Assembly: GCA_037951105.1 (NCBI GenBank)
Contig: JBAMJV010007438.1
Location: forward strand, 1 to 64,000
Direction of reading: 5' to 3'
Source of the DNA: Echinarachnius parma
Taxonomy: Eukaryota; Echinodermata; Echinoidea; Clypeasteroida; Echinarachniidae
DNA length: 64,000 nucleotides
A program made the position numbers and the translations under genes. Below the pieces are notes generated by a model, which was not told where the DNA came from, ran no database searches, and was given only the letters and a program-made list of their open reading frames with translations. Shown here piece after piece: positions 1 to 13,800 of this stretch (the first letter of the stretch is position 1; the number at the start of each line of letters is the position of its first letter).

Positions 1-9
1 TTTCCTTTC

Positions 10-600
10 TAAACCGAACACAAAAAGTAACTTACTCCCCAAGCAATTGCCCATAATTTCATAACCAAGAATCGTATCAAGATTTCGTCTTGCCAAGATA
101 TCCTTATGGTAGTTAGGAAAATAATGTGTAAAAAAAAAGGTAACCATTAATCCATGGTTGAGTGAGCACACATTACAGAAAAAATAGTCATATTTCAAAA
201 TATGCAAAAGTATTATCATCATTACAAATAATTGAGAATTTGAAAATTAAAAAATGCACTGTTTTACAATTGCAATTTTACCACATGTGCCATGAAAAAA
301 TAAAAATGAATGGAATATCAAACAGCATTGTTTCATAAACCATAATCAATGCATTCCGCCACATGTGCTGATTCACAACAATGTACAGGCACACGCAATA
401 CCTTGTGACTTTTGAATTGGGCCATTTTGTCTTTAATCTGTGCTCATTCAGCCATAAAGTGATGAATATCTCTGACTTTCGCACATACCGAACATAACAA
501 CTGTGCCAATATAGTGGTAAGATGACATCTTGAAACGATTATCGGTTATGAAATTATGGGCAATTGCTTAGGGGGTAAGTTACTTTTTGTGTTCGGTTTA
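10..600. mobile_element. Foldback element, family A
   Basis: The left end TAAACCGAACACAAAAAGTA is mirrored at the right end, and the similarity continues inward over most of both arms, so the whole element is one imperfect palindrome of about 590 bp centred near 305. It carries no gene. The ends and the internal GAGTGAGCACACATTA are shared with the large palindrome at 25933-27401. Confidence 0.8.
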
Positions 601-1018
601 TAACATCATCATTAAGAATCTTACAACGATGCCGGTGGGGTTGCTGAATACTAGTAGGGGACATGCCACCCTGGGGTACTTGCCTTATATGCTTCGCCCC
701 TCCAATGACATACATCCCTTTCTCACGTGTGTCAATTGTAGGACATGCTTGATCATGTTGATGCTTCATTAAAATGGATATAACTTGGTTGATGGGACAT
801 TAAACATCACAACCGACAACCTACTCATTTCTTCTCCCTGATTGTTTGAACGGGATTATAGAATATTCTAAAATTAAACGGTGCTCGTTGAAATCTAACA
901 ATTAATTACTTATTTTGTTACGGGCAAGTGTGTGCATATAAATGAGTAGTAATCGCTTCCCAATTATCTAAATGAGAAATCTTTTAAATCAGATATTAAT
1001 AAGGCAATATGACACTTA

Positions 1019-1776
1019 AGGGCCGGTCATACTTGCGGTAGTGGACGTAGTTGAACGTAATGGTGGCTAACGTTGTTGATCGTAGTTGAACGAAGTTGAA
1101 GGTAGTTGAACGTACTAGCATCCGTATCGTACCGTAGTTGTACGTGATGCTAACTTGGTATTAACTCGAGGGAGCCGTGATCTTCGATTTAATTTTTGAA
1201 CATGTTCAAAAGAGCGGTACGTTAAAGGCATCCGTAGTAATAACGTACTAAACCGAAGTTCAACGTAGTCTAACGAAGTCTAGCGTAGTCTAACGTACTT
1301 TACCGTGTACAACACCAGCATCGACAGTCTTGATCCAGACATGTTTGGGCAAAAATATAGACAAATTTCACAGAACTGCTATGTTTGAAAAACAAGCGCA
1401 TAATGGCCGTACGACACCACCGGCTGGCTGTTATACTCCGTGCGGGGTCGCTATTTACCGTAGTTTGACGTTCTTTAGCGTAGTCAAGCGTAGTGGCTAC
1501 CGCAGTCTCTCGTACTCAAGCGTAGTCAGACGTAACACTCCGTACCTGTCCGTGAGCAAGCTGTACCCACATTAGCGTAGTCTAGCGTAGTTGAATGTAC
1601 TTAAACGTACTTATCCGTACCCTTCCGTGGCCAACCACCGTACCTTAACGTAGTTCAACGTAGTTCCACGTAGTTTAACCTAGTTTAACCTAGTTTAACG
1701 TACTTACACCACATTTGACCCACATTAAATTACCCTACGGATCACTACGTCTATTACCGCAAGTATGACCGGCCCT
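1019..1776. mobile_element. TTA-type inverted-repeat element with an internal CGTAGTT array
   Basis: Terminal inverted repeats AGGGCCGGTCATACTTGCGG of at least 20 bp. TTA precedes the left end and a changed triplet follows the right end. The interior is a loose array of CGTAGTT/AACGTA words in both orientations rather than a gene. The ends and triplet suggest a PIF/Harbinger-type non-autonomous element; the superfamily is inferred. Confidence 0.7.
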
Positions 1777-1877
1777 TCTATAAATACTCCTCCTTTGAGT
1801 ATTTGTATTTTGGGTCATAAGCGTACCAAGGGGGTGTTTGGGGGTTTAAACACCCCCCTTTGACAAAAAAAAATGAC

Positions 1878-1883
1878 TTTATT
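1878..1883 (-). terminator. Possible polyadenylation signal for the PDE10A-like gene
   Basis: AATAAA on the minus strand, about 430 bp beyond the stop codon. It is only the hexamer. The 3' UTR would include the inverted-repeat element at 2031-2277. Weak evidence. Confidence 0.2.
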
Positions 1884-2030
1884 TTCTGTCGGTCTCGGGT
1901 CCATTATTACACAATTCTCAACCAGTGGTCTCGGCCTCGGCCTCAAAATTGTTTGCGACGGAACCCCCCTCCCCCCATCCCCGACCTAATTCCCTTCTCA
2001 CTCTCACCCGACGGTATATTGCATCCATTA

Positions 2031-2277
2031 TAGCCAAGTCCCACTACACCGTTTCTCCTTCCGTTTCCTACCCGTAACAGAATATGGCGATACGGTCAGT
2101 ATAGCAAATTTTAAAGTTTCATGACGTTTCGTTTCACGCGAAATGGAGCCGAATTAAAATTATCATCATCGTCCATTCGGAACTTGATCCACACAATTTC
2201 GTTTCCTGCTAGTACCTTCCGGGCGTCAAACGGAAAGGGAAACGGAATATGAGAAACGGTGCAGTGGGACTAAGCCA
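2031..2277. mobile_element. Small TTA-flanked inverted-repeat element
   Basis: Ends TAGCCAAGTCCCAC and GTGGGACTAAGCCA, with further paired CCGTTTC/GAAACGG blocks inside, are bounded by TTA on both sides. Non-coding. It lies just beyond the PDE10A-like stop codon, probably in the 3' UTR or 3' flank. Confidence 0.65.
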
Positions 2278-2314
2278 TTAGTTATGGGCAACATGGCAAG
2301 AACGCAGTTTCCGT

Positions 2315-2411
2315 TCAGTTGTGTTTGCCTGTAGACGCCCTCGATGAGTCAATGTTCCACATCGTTGTACATTTGCCTTCTATTTCGAGCTGCCACTGGA
2401 GTAGGTTATCC
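2315..2411 (-). CDS. PDE10A: PDE10A-like coding exon 23 (stop codon)
   Basis: Joins in phase to give [13 protein letters not shown] (human RDNLSQWEKVI) and a short divergent tail ending STGKHN, then TGA. It is too short to appear in a long-open-frame scan. The stop is about 40 bp from a small inverted-repeat element. Confidence 0.82.
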
Positions 2412-4607
2412 CTGGAAATAACGGGAAAGGAATATAACTTAATTTTATAACTAACGGGCTTTTTGAAAATTCTAATAACCAAGGGGTGTTCCACAAAGAT
2501 CCTTTAATAAATTTAACTCTCAGTCGAGACATACAAATTATGGTAGGCCATTTGTAGCCTTGGAATATAATATATTCAAAAGTAAAAATGAAAGAACTTC
2601 AGACTTTTCAAAAATGTTGATAATATACAATTTTAATGATTTAAAATTATAACATTATACCCATTAAAAAAGAACTTTTACACACACAAAATCAAAGAAA
2701 CCAACGGCTTTCCATAATCTCTAAGTCCAACAAATGGCAATTGCTGATAATGCGATAATTCAACTGAATTTCTCTCCTAATATGTTAACTTCGTTGGGCT
2801 ATATCATTAAAAATAGATTGAACTGCTGTTATACTTCAAAAATGTTATACGGAAATGTTCGCATCTCGGAAGAAGAGAGGTGAACATTTGGTGATCCCTC
2901 TTCCATAGTGTCTTATCTGAACAAGTCACAATACCCACATTATTTGTTTGTTTGTTGAATGTATTAGTTTGACAAAGTAAGAGACTTACTATAGACATTA
3001 TTGCATCTAAAAATACGAGAGATGAACCATTGGTTCTCCCGCCCTCATAATTAAAAAAAAATATTTGTTTTTGTCTAAACAAATAACAATACCATAATTA
3101 TTCAATCGTTTCTTCGTTATGTACTTGGTCGGTTGTTTATTTGTTTGTTTGTTTTGTTTGTGTACTTGATTGGTTGGCCGCTTGTTTGTTTTATTATATG
3201 ACGTAAGAGACACTATGAAGACATACTTGCATCCTGAGAGCATCGGGGCAGATTCAGGGATCATTTCCACCAGGGAGGAGAAGCAAGGTACGCAGATATT
3301 ACTCAGGAAAGTCACCTGGATGAGAATATAAAATGAAGTAAATTTGCAACGATGCAAAACTAATAGTCACATGGAAAAACTGATAAATTTCGTGTCAAAG
3401 TTACACAATTATAATCGCAGGCTTTATAAACATCAAAGGTATCACGTTCGTGTTTTGAATGCGAAGCAAAGAAAGACTCGGGGAAAGTCCCCTGGAAAGG
3501 AATACAACATCAAAGGGATCTAATAACTTTGTTGACATGTGCAAAAAGTGATGAATGGTTGATGCAATGTATATTATTGTTATCTCATATGTCCACAGGG
3601 TATTGTGTGCAAATTTCAAGTCAAATGGACATTGCATGGCCAAGTAATGAGCGAAAATGCAAAATGATATTCAATAACTCACTGCACTCACTTTGTACAC
3701 AGAAGAAAAAACTCGCCCGGAGTTTTTTTTATCTGAATACTTCGATCGTACATATCTTTGTAACAAAAGGGAAATTTGAAAAACCGAACCTGTCCCATGA
3801 TTTTATTGTTAATACGAATACAACAAGATATGAGGGAACCGCTAGAATGAAAAATTTATTTTGAGGATTTGGACAATGTCCCTTTAAGTAAATTCGAGAA
3901 ATACGAGACATAACTAGTAACATGAACATTGATAAATTTTGTGTCAAAGTTACACAATTGTAACCGTACGCGTTATACTAATATCAAAGGTATCAAGTTC
4001 TTGTTTTGAATGCGAAGCAATGATATATCTCAGGAGAGTCCCCTGGAAGTTCAACATACAAATAAAATACATTCGAAGTATGTGGAACTAATACTATAGT
4101 TATATGAAAGCTGCTCAATTTAGTGTCATATAATTACACATGTTTTAACCATACACATTACAAACACCAGAGGCGTAAACCCGGTAGAATTGAAAGGCAG
4201 GGGAGGCCTATGGTACTCATAAGCGTCACCTGAATAGGAATTTGTACAATGAAGGAAAATATGCCTACCGCGAACACAACATTCACATTGATATGACACA
4301 GCTGCTAGAAAAGTAATTAAATATTTGATACTGACTTAAACAAAAAATAAACATAATACTTACAAATGAATTATGATATGGTTGATTAGAAGATATTTTT
4401 TGTTTTAGCATTGTAATGCATTCACACAGATGCAGCTGGTAGAAAAGTTATCAATTGAAATTCGGATACTGTTATCAAATGTAACAATAATATTCTGCAA
4501 ATAATGACCTACATCATTGTAACCCATATATCGGACGAGTAATACAAATTATAATTTAATATATTACTACGACCAATACTACTACTACTACGACGACGAC
4601 GACGACG

Positions 4608-4668
<61 letters not shown>

Positions 4669-4733
4669 GTAGTAGTACTACTCCTACTACTACTACTACT
4701 ACTACTACTGCTACTACTAATAATAATAATACG

Positions 4734-4812
<79 letters not shown>

Positions 4813-7800
4813 ATACTACTACTACTCCGCGGCCCAAACAACAAAAATGTAAATGCTAGCGGGGGGAAAATGACGAAAGAAATAGCCAAAAAATTATGAT
4901 ATTCCATGGAAAATCTTCATTTTTGGCCGGGCACCTTGGAATGGTAATGAGAAAACGAGTGCCTCCTCATAACAAAATTAGGCTTAGTGCTTCCTGAGCT
5001 ACGCCAAATTTTGCTTGTATGTTTTGGCTATATATAGGTTTGAAGTGTTGGTATTTGCAATATCTCTGTGTAGCTATTTTGCTCACAAGATACACATCGG
5101 CTGATGACCATAACATAAAGAGTAGTCATGTAGAAAGCTGTGCCCCCCTCCCCCCCCCCCCCCCCCCCATCAAAATGCAAAGGCCCCTGGTACACTCGGG
5201 GCTACACCACTTGTCTATTTGATTTCCAATTATTGTGCTAGGTTTGGAAGGTTTGTAGCTATTTTGCTCACAAGATACATAATAATGTATAAAAACGATC
5301 CTTGTTGCTATGGTTACCTGTTCTTGCGCGAGGTTCGGGAGGTTGTCCCTGTCCAGCATGATGAGAGGGACTTCTCCTCTCGCCTTCTCCTCATCGCCCT
5401 GCAAATAATGGCATATAAATTTAACATGATATAAACCATTTGATGGAAATGCAACATCATAAAATCAATACTAAGATCAACATAAGATGTGAACGTAGTT
5501 ACCATTAATAATACCGCCATATACATCATCTATATAGGGTATAATATGAATAAAATAAAGCAACTGTTTTTCGCTAAAAACAAACAACTTTTTGGGGGTG
5601 GTCATTGCTTAGGAATGGACCAAAACGTATAATTATGTATTTTGTATATATATATGACAATATAAAGGAAAAGTACAAAGGAAACAAACACAAACTGTCA
5701 GACAAGTTGACTCAAACAGCACAATCAATACCAGTTATGGAAGGGTCAAAATATGTGTGTGTGTGTTTTTGTTAACTTAAACATGAACCTTTCCTTTTTT
5801 ATTTTGTTTGTTATTCGCGATGAAAATATATGCAATTTGGGGCCAATCTCCAAGAAAAAGCATTCAATTAAATGCAATTTACTAATTTTCTCTGTAAATT
5901 TCTCTTTATTATGTTTATACTCAATACAACAACTTACTCAATCTAACAATTGTGCGAAAATTATTATAAGGATTGCTTTCTATGAATTAAAGGCATGCCT
6001 GTAAAGTGTCTAACTCCACGATTTTTTTTGGAGCTTCCTTGTTTCTCTTCTACCGTGTTGTTTAGCTTATGGTAAGAGAAGAATAAAATAGGGTTAGATT
6101 TTTTCAAATGTCCCTTTAGTATGAAGATAATTATCATTGAAATCTTTTATTTGAAAAGCGTTAGCAAACGCTTTTCAAATAAAGTACAATTGTCGTAGCT
6201 GAACACGTCCAGCCAGCGCGCGTGGGAAACCTTCCCGACCCGACTGAACTTTGAGCCGAGCGCGCGCAACTTCCATGAATTCTGTACCGTCTGTAAACAT
6301 ACACGGGTGCGGATATCGTCAAACGAATGATTATTACTGCAACAAATCTACGGCAGGCCATCAGTATTCGGTGATAAAATATGAACTCAATATTTTTTGT
6401 TTTCACTAGGTAAACAGTGATCGTTTTCTTTCAAACTTTCACAAATCTTTCAATTGTGTTTTACAATGATATTGATATAGGAATGAAGTCTCAAATGTCA
6501 TTTTGTGCAATATCTGACACTTTACAGGTATCACTTTAAAGGGGTAGTTTAGTTTTGGTAAGACTGAATTTTAGTAGCCAAAACCTGCACAGTAACCTTA
6601 TAAACTAATAGTTATAACTCCACCATGCTCAAAAGGTATACAAAATTACAAATGACTAAGTAAAAAGCCATTAAAACACAAGAGGGCGCTTTTTAAAAAG
6701 GCATTGGTTTCAACCATTTTTCATACAAAATTATGCATGTGATGTTTTATTAATATAATGATTAGATAGAGACATCATCAACAACTATTGCAAAAAAGCT
6801 TTTGAAAATTTTTGAAAAAGTGCAAGCATTTTTTTATTTTTTTCTAAAAATCATCTAATTATTTGGGCCCCAAATAATTATAAGATCAGATATATTTATT
6901 GATATTTCAGCCGTTTCTGGGTCGATTTTGACCAAATAAAGTTTATTCTGCCATTAAAATTGCATGTTCTCTCAAATTCGACACTCAGTTTTTCATTACC
7001 TCACAACAAAATTGTGATGTGCAGCTAAACTAAACTACCCCTTTAATATCGACCTTAAATTGATCTTAACATCGATTTCAAAAAAATAAAAAATTCTTAG
7101 TCTGATTTGATCCACCTTGTCAAATTCAACCAACTCAAGTTACACACTTTATCCCCGACTCTGTCAAATTCTAACAAATCACTTAAAACAAATGTAAAAC
7201 GTTCACATTTATCTTGTACCTTGTTGCTTAGCTTAGGGTAACCATGGTAACGGGAGATGAACTGGTTTTTTTCTCCTCTCAAATGTCTCCCAAATTTATG
7301 GACATTTATGCTTGAATTAAAAAGCGTTCTGGAATGCTTTTCGAATGTAGTTCAATTCAATGGACAGTACGTGATAAATTCTGACATAACATTGTACCCC
7401 TTTCACTAGATAACAGGCGTTCCTTTTCTATGAAACTATCACATATCATTCAGAAGACTGTTACAATCATTTATTATAATGATTGGAATCTAACATATTT
7501 GATGGGAAAACTCATGAAGTTGATAGATCCATTTAATAATAATATACCTGTGTATAGAACTCCTCGTAGAGACAATCGACAATCTCTTGTTGGACCGACC
7601 ACAGCTTCATTGTCGCACACAGGTCACAGGTCGTCATCAGGATCGACCGAACGCTGCTCCTGATCACAGGAAAGATGTTATACAATATTATCATCATGTG
7701 TTACCCATCTTTCGACATAACAGACAACGACATTTTTTAGAAATGACAACAAATGTGTAGTATCGTATAGTTGACGTTTTTGTTTCAAGTGACGGGTTGC

Positions 7801-10800
7801 ACAAATTTGGTGCTGACACTGCAATAGGTAATAGGTGATCATCATTATAAACCGAAAGCTGTTCTAATCACGGAAAAGACAACATCTTATAAATGCGACT
7901 CATACTAGATATAAAAAAGGAGTGCTCGTAATTATTTGTCGTTCTTAATCTTAATTGACCAAATCTTGGTGGTGGCACACGAGCCTCGCGTATTTATCAT
8001 TTTAGACCGTATGCGGCTACGAACTACATTTATTTTTTGGAGACCAAACATGTATTTGCTTCAGGCGATTGGTACTTTCTTTACCACATCGTAAAAAAGA
8101 TTGAGTATTTCAAAAAACCCATTGGTTAGCTTTATCATAATAGTTTAGCAAACCTTGGTGATAACATGCCATTTTACAATGACTATTGTAGGACAGTGGT
8201 AATGGGTTTAGACTCTAAGCTCAATTTAAAGTATAAACTAATTAACAGTAAGTTTTTACTTTTTATTGGGCTTTAACTGTCCCTAATTATAATCTAATAA
8301 TGCATTTATAGTGCGCCATGTATCTAGGTGCCCTATATAGTCAGAGGCGCATTATTACCCTTGGTCAACAGGTACAGTTCAAACCCGCACAATTATCTTG
8401 TGCACCATCTCAACTCCCAGGGGAGCATACTAGTAAAAATACAAACCTGTGTTTCTCGTTGGTCCAGTCTAGACTGTTGGAGACCAGGAGCTTGGAAAGC
8501 TCTTGGTGGGTGGAGAAGTAGAGGGCGAGATCCGTGGCCATGATCAGTTCCTCCATTATACTTGTCAACTATTTGTACAGAGAGGAGAAATTTAATCAAA
8601 TCAATAATCCGATGCATTTGAGTAATTTCATTAAATTATATCAGACTTGGTACACACCCTTTTCCCCTTGAATTTGGTTTAATGAAAAGATAATCAAATG
8701 GATCGCAACTAAAGAGTAAACAAATATAATCCATTCAAAGCTGAGTTCGCACATGAGCGAATGTTCGCAGCGTTTATGCCCATTAGTACGTAGTTTAAAA
8801 AAAAAGTCACTTAGTGGAGCGATTTTACAGATTTTTTGCGATTTTCGAGCTAGAGCAAGCGGATTACCGCTACATAAATATGAACGGTCTAAATATGAAT
8901 TACCACTAATCTGGTTTGTGTCACAAAAATTCGCTCATAATTATGTTTAGCTATCGTACACTTGTAATCATAAAATCGACGACTTGCTCCTTTAGTTGTC
9001 TCCCCGAAGATGGGAGGAGATGCTTTATCCGTCATGGGGGGGGGGGGGGGGGGGTGTTGCATAAAGAGTTGCGATTAAACGCAAGTCAGAAAATGCGCCT
9101 AAATTCGCAAATCTAATTAGCTAAAGTGCGCGTGTTTTCTCTTAATCAGAGACTATAGACTATTAAGCGCCTTTGTCTTAATGCAACACCCCCTGGTTGG
9201 CTATATTTTCTCCACAAAAAAGCGACTTACTTCCTTGAAGGAGTCCTCCGGGAGGTTTGAGAAGATGTTATGGCCATCTCGATTCAGGATATCCATGGTA
9301 ACGTTGATGTGATGCTTCTCCATCGTGGAGGAGGGGTACAGGACGCCCAGCGGTGTGGCGAACTTCTGGTGGAAGCTGTTGGTGATGGCCCGGTGGTCGA
9401 TGTCGTGGCAGATGCACGAGAAGAAGAGGGCTAGCATCTGGATTTCGAAATCAGGGTTAGGAAAAGTCATTCATTCAACCAAAGAGCATTGATACAGGAT
9501 TGTATAGGAATAATATGATAGAATGGTTTGTAAGAACAACTGATTAACTCTAGGATACCGTATCCTATATAGATTAAGCAGGGTAACAAAACAAAAACGG
9601 TATGTTTTAGGGGTCTATATAGTTAGGTGGTTGTGATATCGTCTATTGTCCACTAAACCAATGAACAACAGTAACGTCTAAAACAATAACACATGTCCGT
9701 CCATAATAACAAAAAATCAAATCAAATATTGACATCTACATCAGATGTGAACGTAGTGGGCGATATTGCATGCATAATAATAATGGTACACTACACCTTT
9801 GAGTAGGGACATACTACACGTCTCGATGGCATTTGCGTGGTAAACAAAGAGAAGAGAGAGGTGTACGCCTTCGATCCATAGTAGGGATTTCGGGGTATTA
9901 AAAACAGGTTTTAGAACGTTAAAGAAAACAGCTCATAAGCCCCCCACCCCATCTTTACACAAGTTGACGATGTCAAATGTTGCTTTTCGGCGCTTATCCC
10001 GTTCTTATCCCCTTATAATGTCAAATAAAACATGACTATTTTAAACAAAAGTGAAATGGAAACTACCGGGCAATTTAACAGATGGTTTTCCAGATCTTTC
10101 TATAATATTTCTGTTTTAAATCATATTATATTACAACATACCTCTATCTCCGTAAATTTCCCCTCGCTCCGCATAAGCAGCATGTACATGCAGTGAGCGA
10201 CATCGAATGCGTGACAGAAGTTGTGGAACGGGATGAGGCGGTAGTTCCTGCGCACTGTCAGAATAAACCTGGCCAGGGTGGGTAGGTCAAAGCTATAACA
10301 GAAGAAAAACAAAAGCGATTTCTCGTCGTTCATTTGTATTTCAAACGCACTCGACAAGAAATGACAGTGCGTAACACATGGCGTTTGTGGAATGGGATAA
10401 GGCGGTAGTTCTTGCGCACTGTCAGGATAAACCTGGCCAGGGTGGGTAGGTCAAAGCTAGAACAGAAGAAGAACAAAAGCGATTTCTCGTCGTTCATTTG
10501 TATTTAAAATGCACTCGACAAGAAATGGCAGTGCGTAACACATGGCCAGTTGTGTAATGAGATAAGGCGGTAGTTCTTGCGCACTGTCAGGATAAACCTG
10601 GCCAGGGTGGGTGAACGGGTCAAAGCTAAACAAGAAGAAGAACAAAAACGATTTATCGTCGTTCATTTGTATTTAAAACGCACACAACAAACCTGGCAGT
10701 GGGTTTTCATGGTCGTGGAATGGGATAAGCCGGAGTACTGTCAGGATATACCTGGCCAGGGTGGGGAGATCGAAGCTTGAAAAGAGAGACGGAATTATGA

Positions 10801-13800
10801 ATTATTTTCTCTATTTTGTAGTATTTAGCATTGAAAGCTTTGGAACAGACTAAACATGCAATGCAAGACATTGTTAACGTGACCAAATTTGTAAAACGGG
10901 ATGAAGCGGCACTTGACACGACGGGGAGGTCAAAGCTAGATCATATTTTTTTTGTTGTGTTATAAATTTGAATTAAAGTTCAGAAACCATGTTTTAAGCA
11001 TTATGTAGTAGTAATATTAATAATTTTGAATTTGACTTGTCAAAGATTGAATTTTGTAGACTTACAAGTTTGGCCCGAAGAGATTTTCTGCCATGTGCAT
11101 GAAGAGTTCACACAGAGATGTGATGTACGGTCGGCTCACGAACTCGAAGCTGAATTTTAGTGTGAAACAGGAGAGGAAGAAGAAACATACATTTTTTTTT
11201 GTAATTGTGAACGGAATATAAATCATTAGCAAAAAAAAAGAAGTAATTTTATCAATACTGAAGTTGAATAATCAACAGAATGAACAAATGCAAATCAAAC
11301 AATCTTATTGTATTGGTAGTAATACAATTCTCAACATAGGCGCCGGAAGTGGGGGAGGGGCAGGGGGGCGGCCGCCCCCCCCCCCCCCCAATCCAAAAAG
11401 TGGGGGGCAAAACCCCCCTCCCACACCCTCCCCCCGCTCAGTCGCTTCACTCCCTCGCAATGTCTCACTCTCACATCTGGCTCAAAGTTGGCAACCCAGA
11501 GTGTGGTTGGGCATGAGCCCCTACACACAAAAATTGTGAGCCCCCTTGGGGTTTTGCCCCCCCAAATCCAAAACTGCTTCCGGCGCGCCTGATTCTCAAT
11601 GATTTTCTAAATCATAATCATTATGAATGATTACTGTGTTCTGCAAGATGATTAACTTTAGAATTATATTTATATGAATAGGCCTTTGGAAATATTTACT
11701 AATCTCTCTTTAGACCAATTTCAATATAATGAAGTGGTTTTCACATCTTGGGTTGTTCATGTGTTGTGTCAAGGTTTTTCGAGAAACCCTAGCTTAAAGG
11801 AAACGTGCCTCTGAATCCCGGACTGGAATAAGACTCATTTCAAGTTTGGTAGTAAGGCTGGTGTTTATTTAGTGTGTATTAAACGCTAACAATGTTCAGG
11901 GTTATAAACACCGAACTTGAAATCACTCAATGTATACTATGGTTACCTCTCAAGCTCTGGGGGCAGAGTGAAGGCCTTGGAGTGCCAGTTGTTGAGAAGC
12001 CTGTTGACTTGTTGCTCACTGCAAGACGTGTAGTGCGTCAACTGCTCCCTGGCCACAGCTAGCTGTCTCTCGCACAGTTGATTCTCACTGTATATCTACG
12101 ATAGATAACGGACATATTTTTTTTTTATAAAGATCGTGATTTCAAAAATAGTATCAAACGCAACCTGTATTATGTACTGCTAAAGTACTCCTTCTTGACT
12201 TTGGACTTTGGACTTTGGAGAATATGTTAACACCTTGCCCAAGTTGAACTCGTCGGCGATATCGAAGGCGAAGCTCTGGGTGTCTCGCCTCGTCTTACTT
12301 CGTCCCTATACTCTGATACTACACTATAATATAGGCCTATCTCTAATCAAATCACACCACACTCACAAAGTGATTCCTTTGGGGTGATATAAAGATCATT
12401 ATGGGTGTGAGTTATAGTGTCATATGGGGATGAGGTCAGCCCCAAATGAACATTTCACAAGACCTCAAAGACAGCCTCCGAAACTGGAAAGACATCAGCA
12501 CACTAACCTAACTGCTGACCGACCCAACAAGAAAGACAGTGATGACCCCCTTATGCGTCGGACGAGGCGGTATCTTAAGTCTAAGTATGTCATGAATACC
12601 TTTGAGTAATGCAGGGCTAATGCACAGTAGCTGGAGAACATCTTGAAGTTGGACTCGTCGGCGATGTCGAAGGCCAAGCTCTGTCCGTCCGCTCCCATCT
12701 TGTTGACCATCTGGACGACACCGATGACGAGACTGTGGCTGATGATGGGCATGCACAGGATGCTGCGCGTCTCATAGCCCGTCAACGCATCGATCTCCCT
12801 GCATGCGTTCGAACACACATTCGATATAAAGGACGGGATATCAACGTATTAATCAACATATTAAGGGAACTGCCCAACATCGCTCTCGTGACAAAACAAT
12901 AGCCTTAAATACATACAAATATCGTAATCATGTGTAAGTGAGACAACAATTGAACAAAATTAAATGGCATATTACATATCAGTGTAACCAAGAATTATTT
13001 GGACACCTTGAAAAAATCACTTTAATTTAAATGATGCTAGAAACAATTTTGAAGAAAATGCTGCCTAAAATTCATTGTATGTGTTTATAAGATGCTGCTT
13101 TGTTGAAATCAAGATAAAATATCAGACCATTTTTGAAAAATTATCAAAATAGTTAGTTTCCTATTTTTCAGGGTGTCCAAATAATTGTTGGTCACACTGT
13201 AGGTATGACTGTTACAAATTATGCAATCATACAATGGTAAAAGAAACCTAATTACATGAATGTGGAGCTTATTCTCAATATTTATTATATAAAATTTGTT
13301 TTATATGCCTATTAAAAGCGTACCTATTGAACCTCGAGTCCTTGTACGCATCCAATATGTTGACCACCTCTCCCGTCCTTGCGACATGGCCCGCGATTCC
13401 CTTGTCCAACGGGATCCTGATCGGATTCCGCTTGACGTAGAGCGGGTTGCCGTCATCATCCACACCATCGTCGAAGAGATCGGTGTGGAGTTCGTTTGTG
13501 TCGTGGTCGACCATGAATAGAGCACAGCGGTCTGCGTTCACGAGGCTCTTCGCAAACATCTGAAGTAACCAACAGTCAGAGATTATCATACATTATCATT
13601 AATAAATATGGAGAATATAAAACAAGAGTTGTATAGAATTTAATTGTCAATTCTTCTATTGTATTATTAATTTCAAGATGTATTATTAATCTGTAATATG
13701 AATATATATATATATTTATTGTAAATTGTAAATATTGAACTGATTATTATTGACAATAAACAAATATCATTTCATTTCATTTCATTTCATTTCATTTCAT

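Noticed and set aside
4509-4907. 132-codon poly-serine reading frame on the minus strand
   Set aside because: It is the (TAC/CTA)n microsatellite read in one frame; no splice sites, conserved ends or neighbours support a gene.
9400-9426. Missing Gly after HDIDHR in the phosphodiesterase signature (Ala instead)
   Set aside because: The PROSITE-type class I PDE signature allows Ala or Gly at this place, so it is not evidence for a dead enzyme.
11264-11539. Proline-rich 91-codon frame at a G/C-rich block
   Set aside because: It overlaps the inverted-repeat element at 11336-11592, and the prolines come from C tracts.
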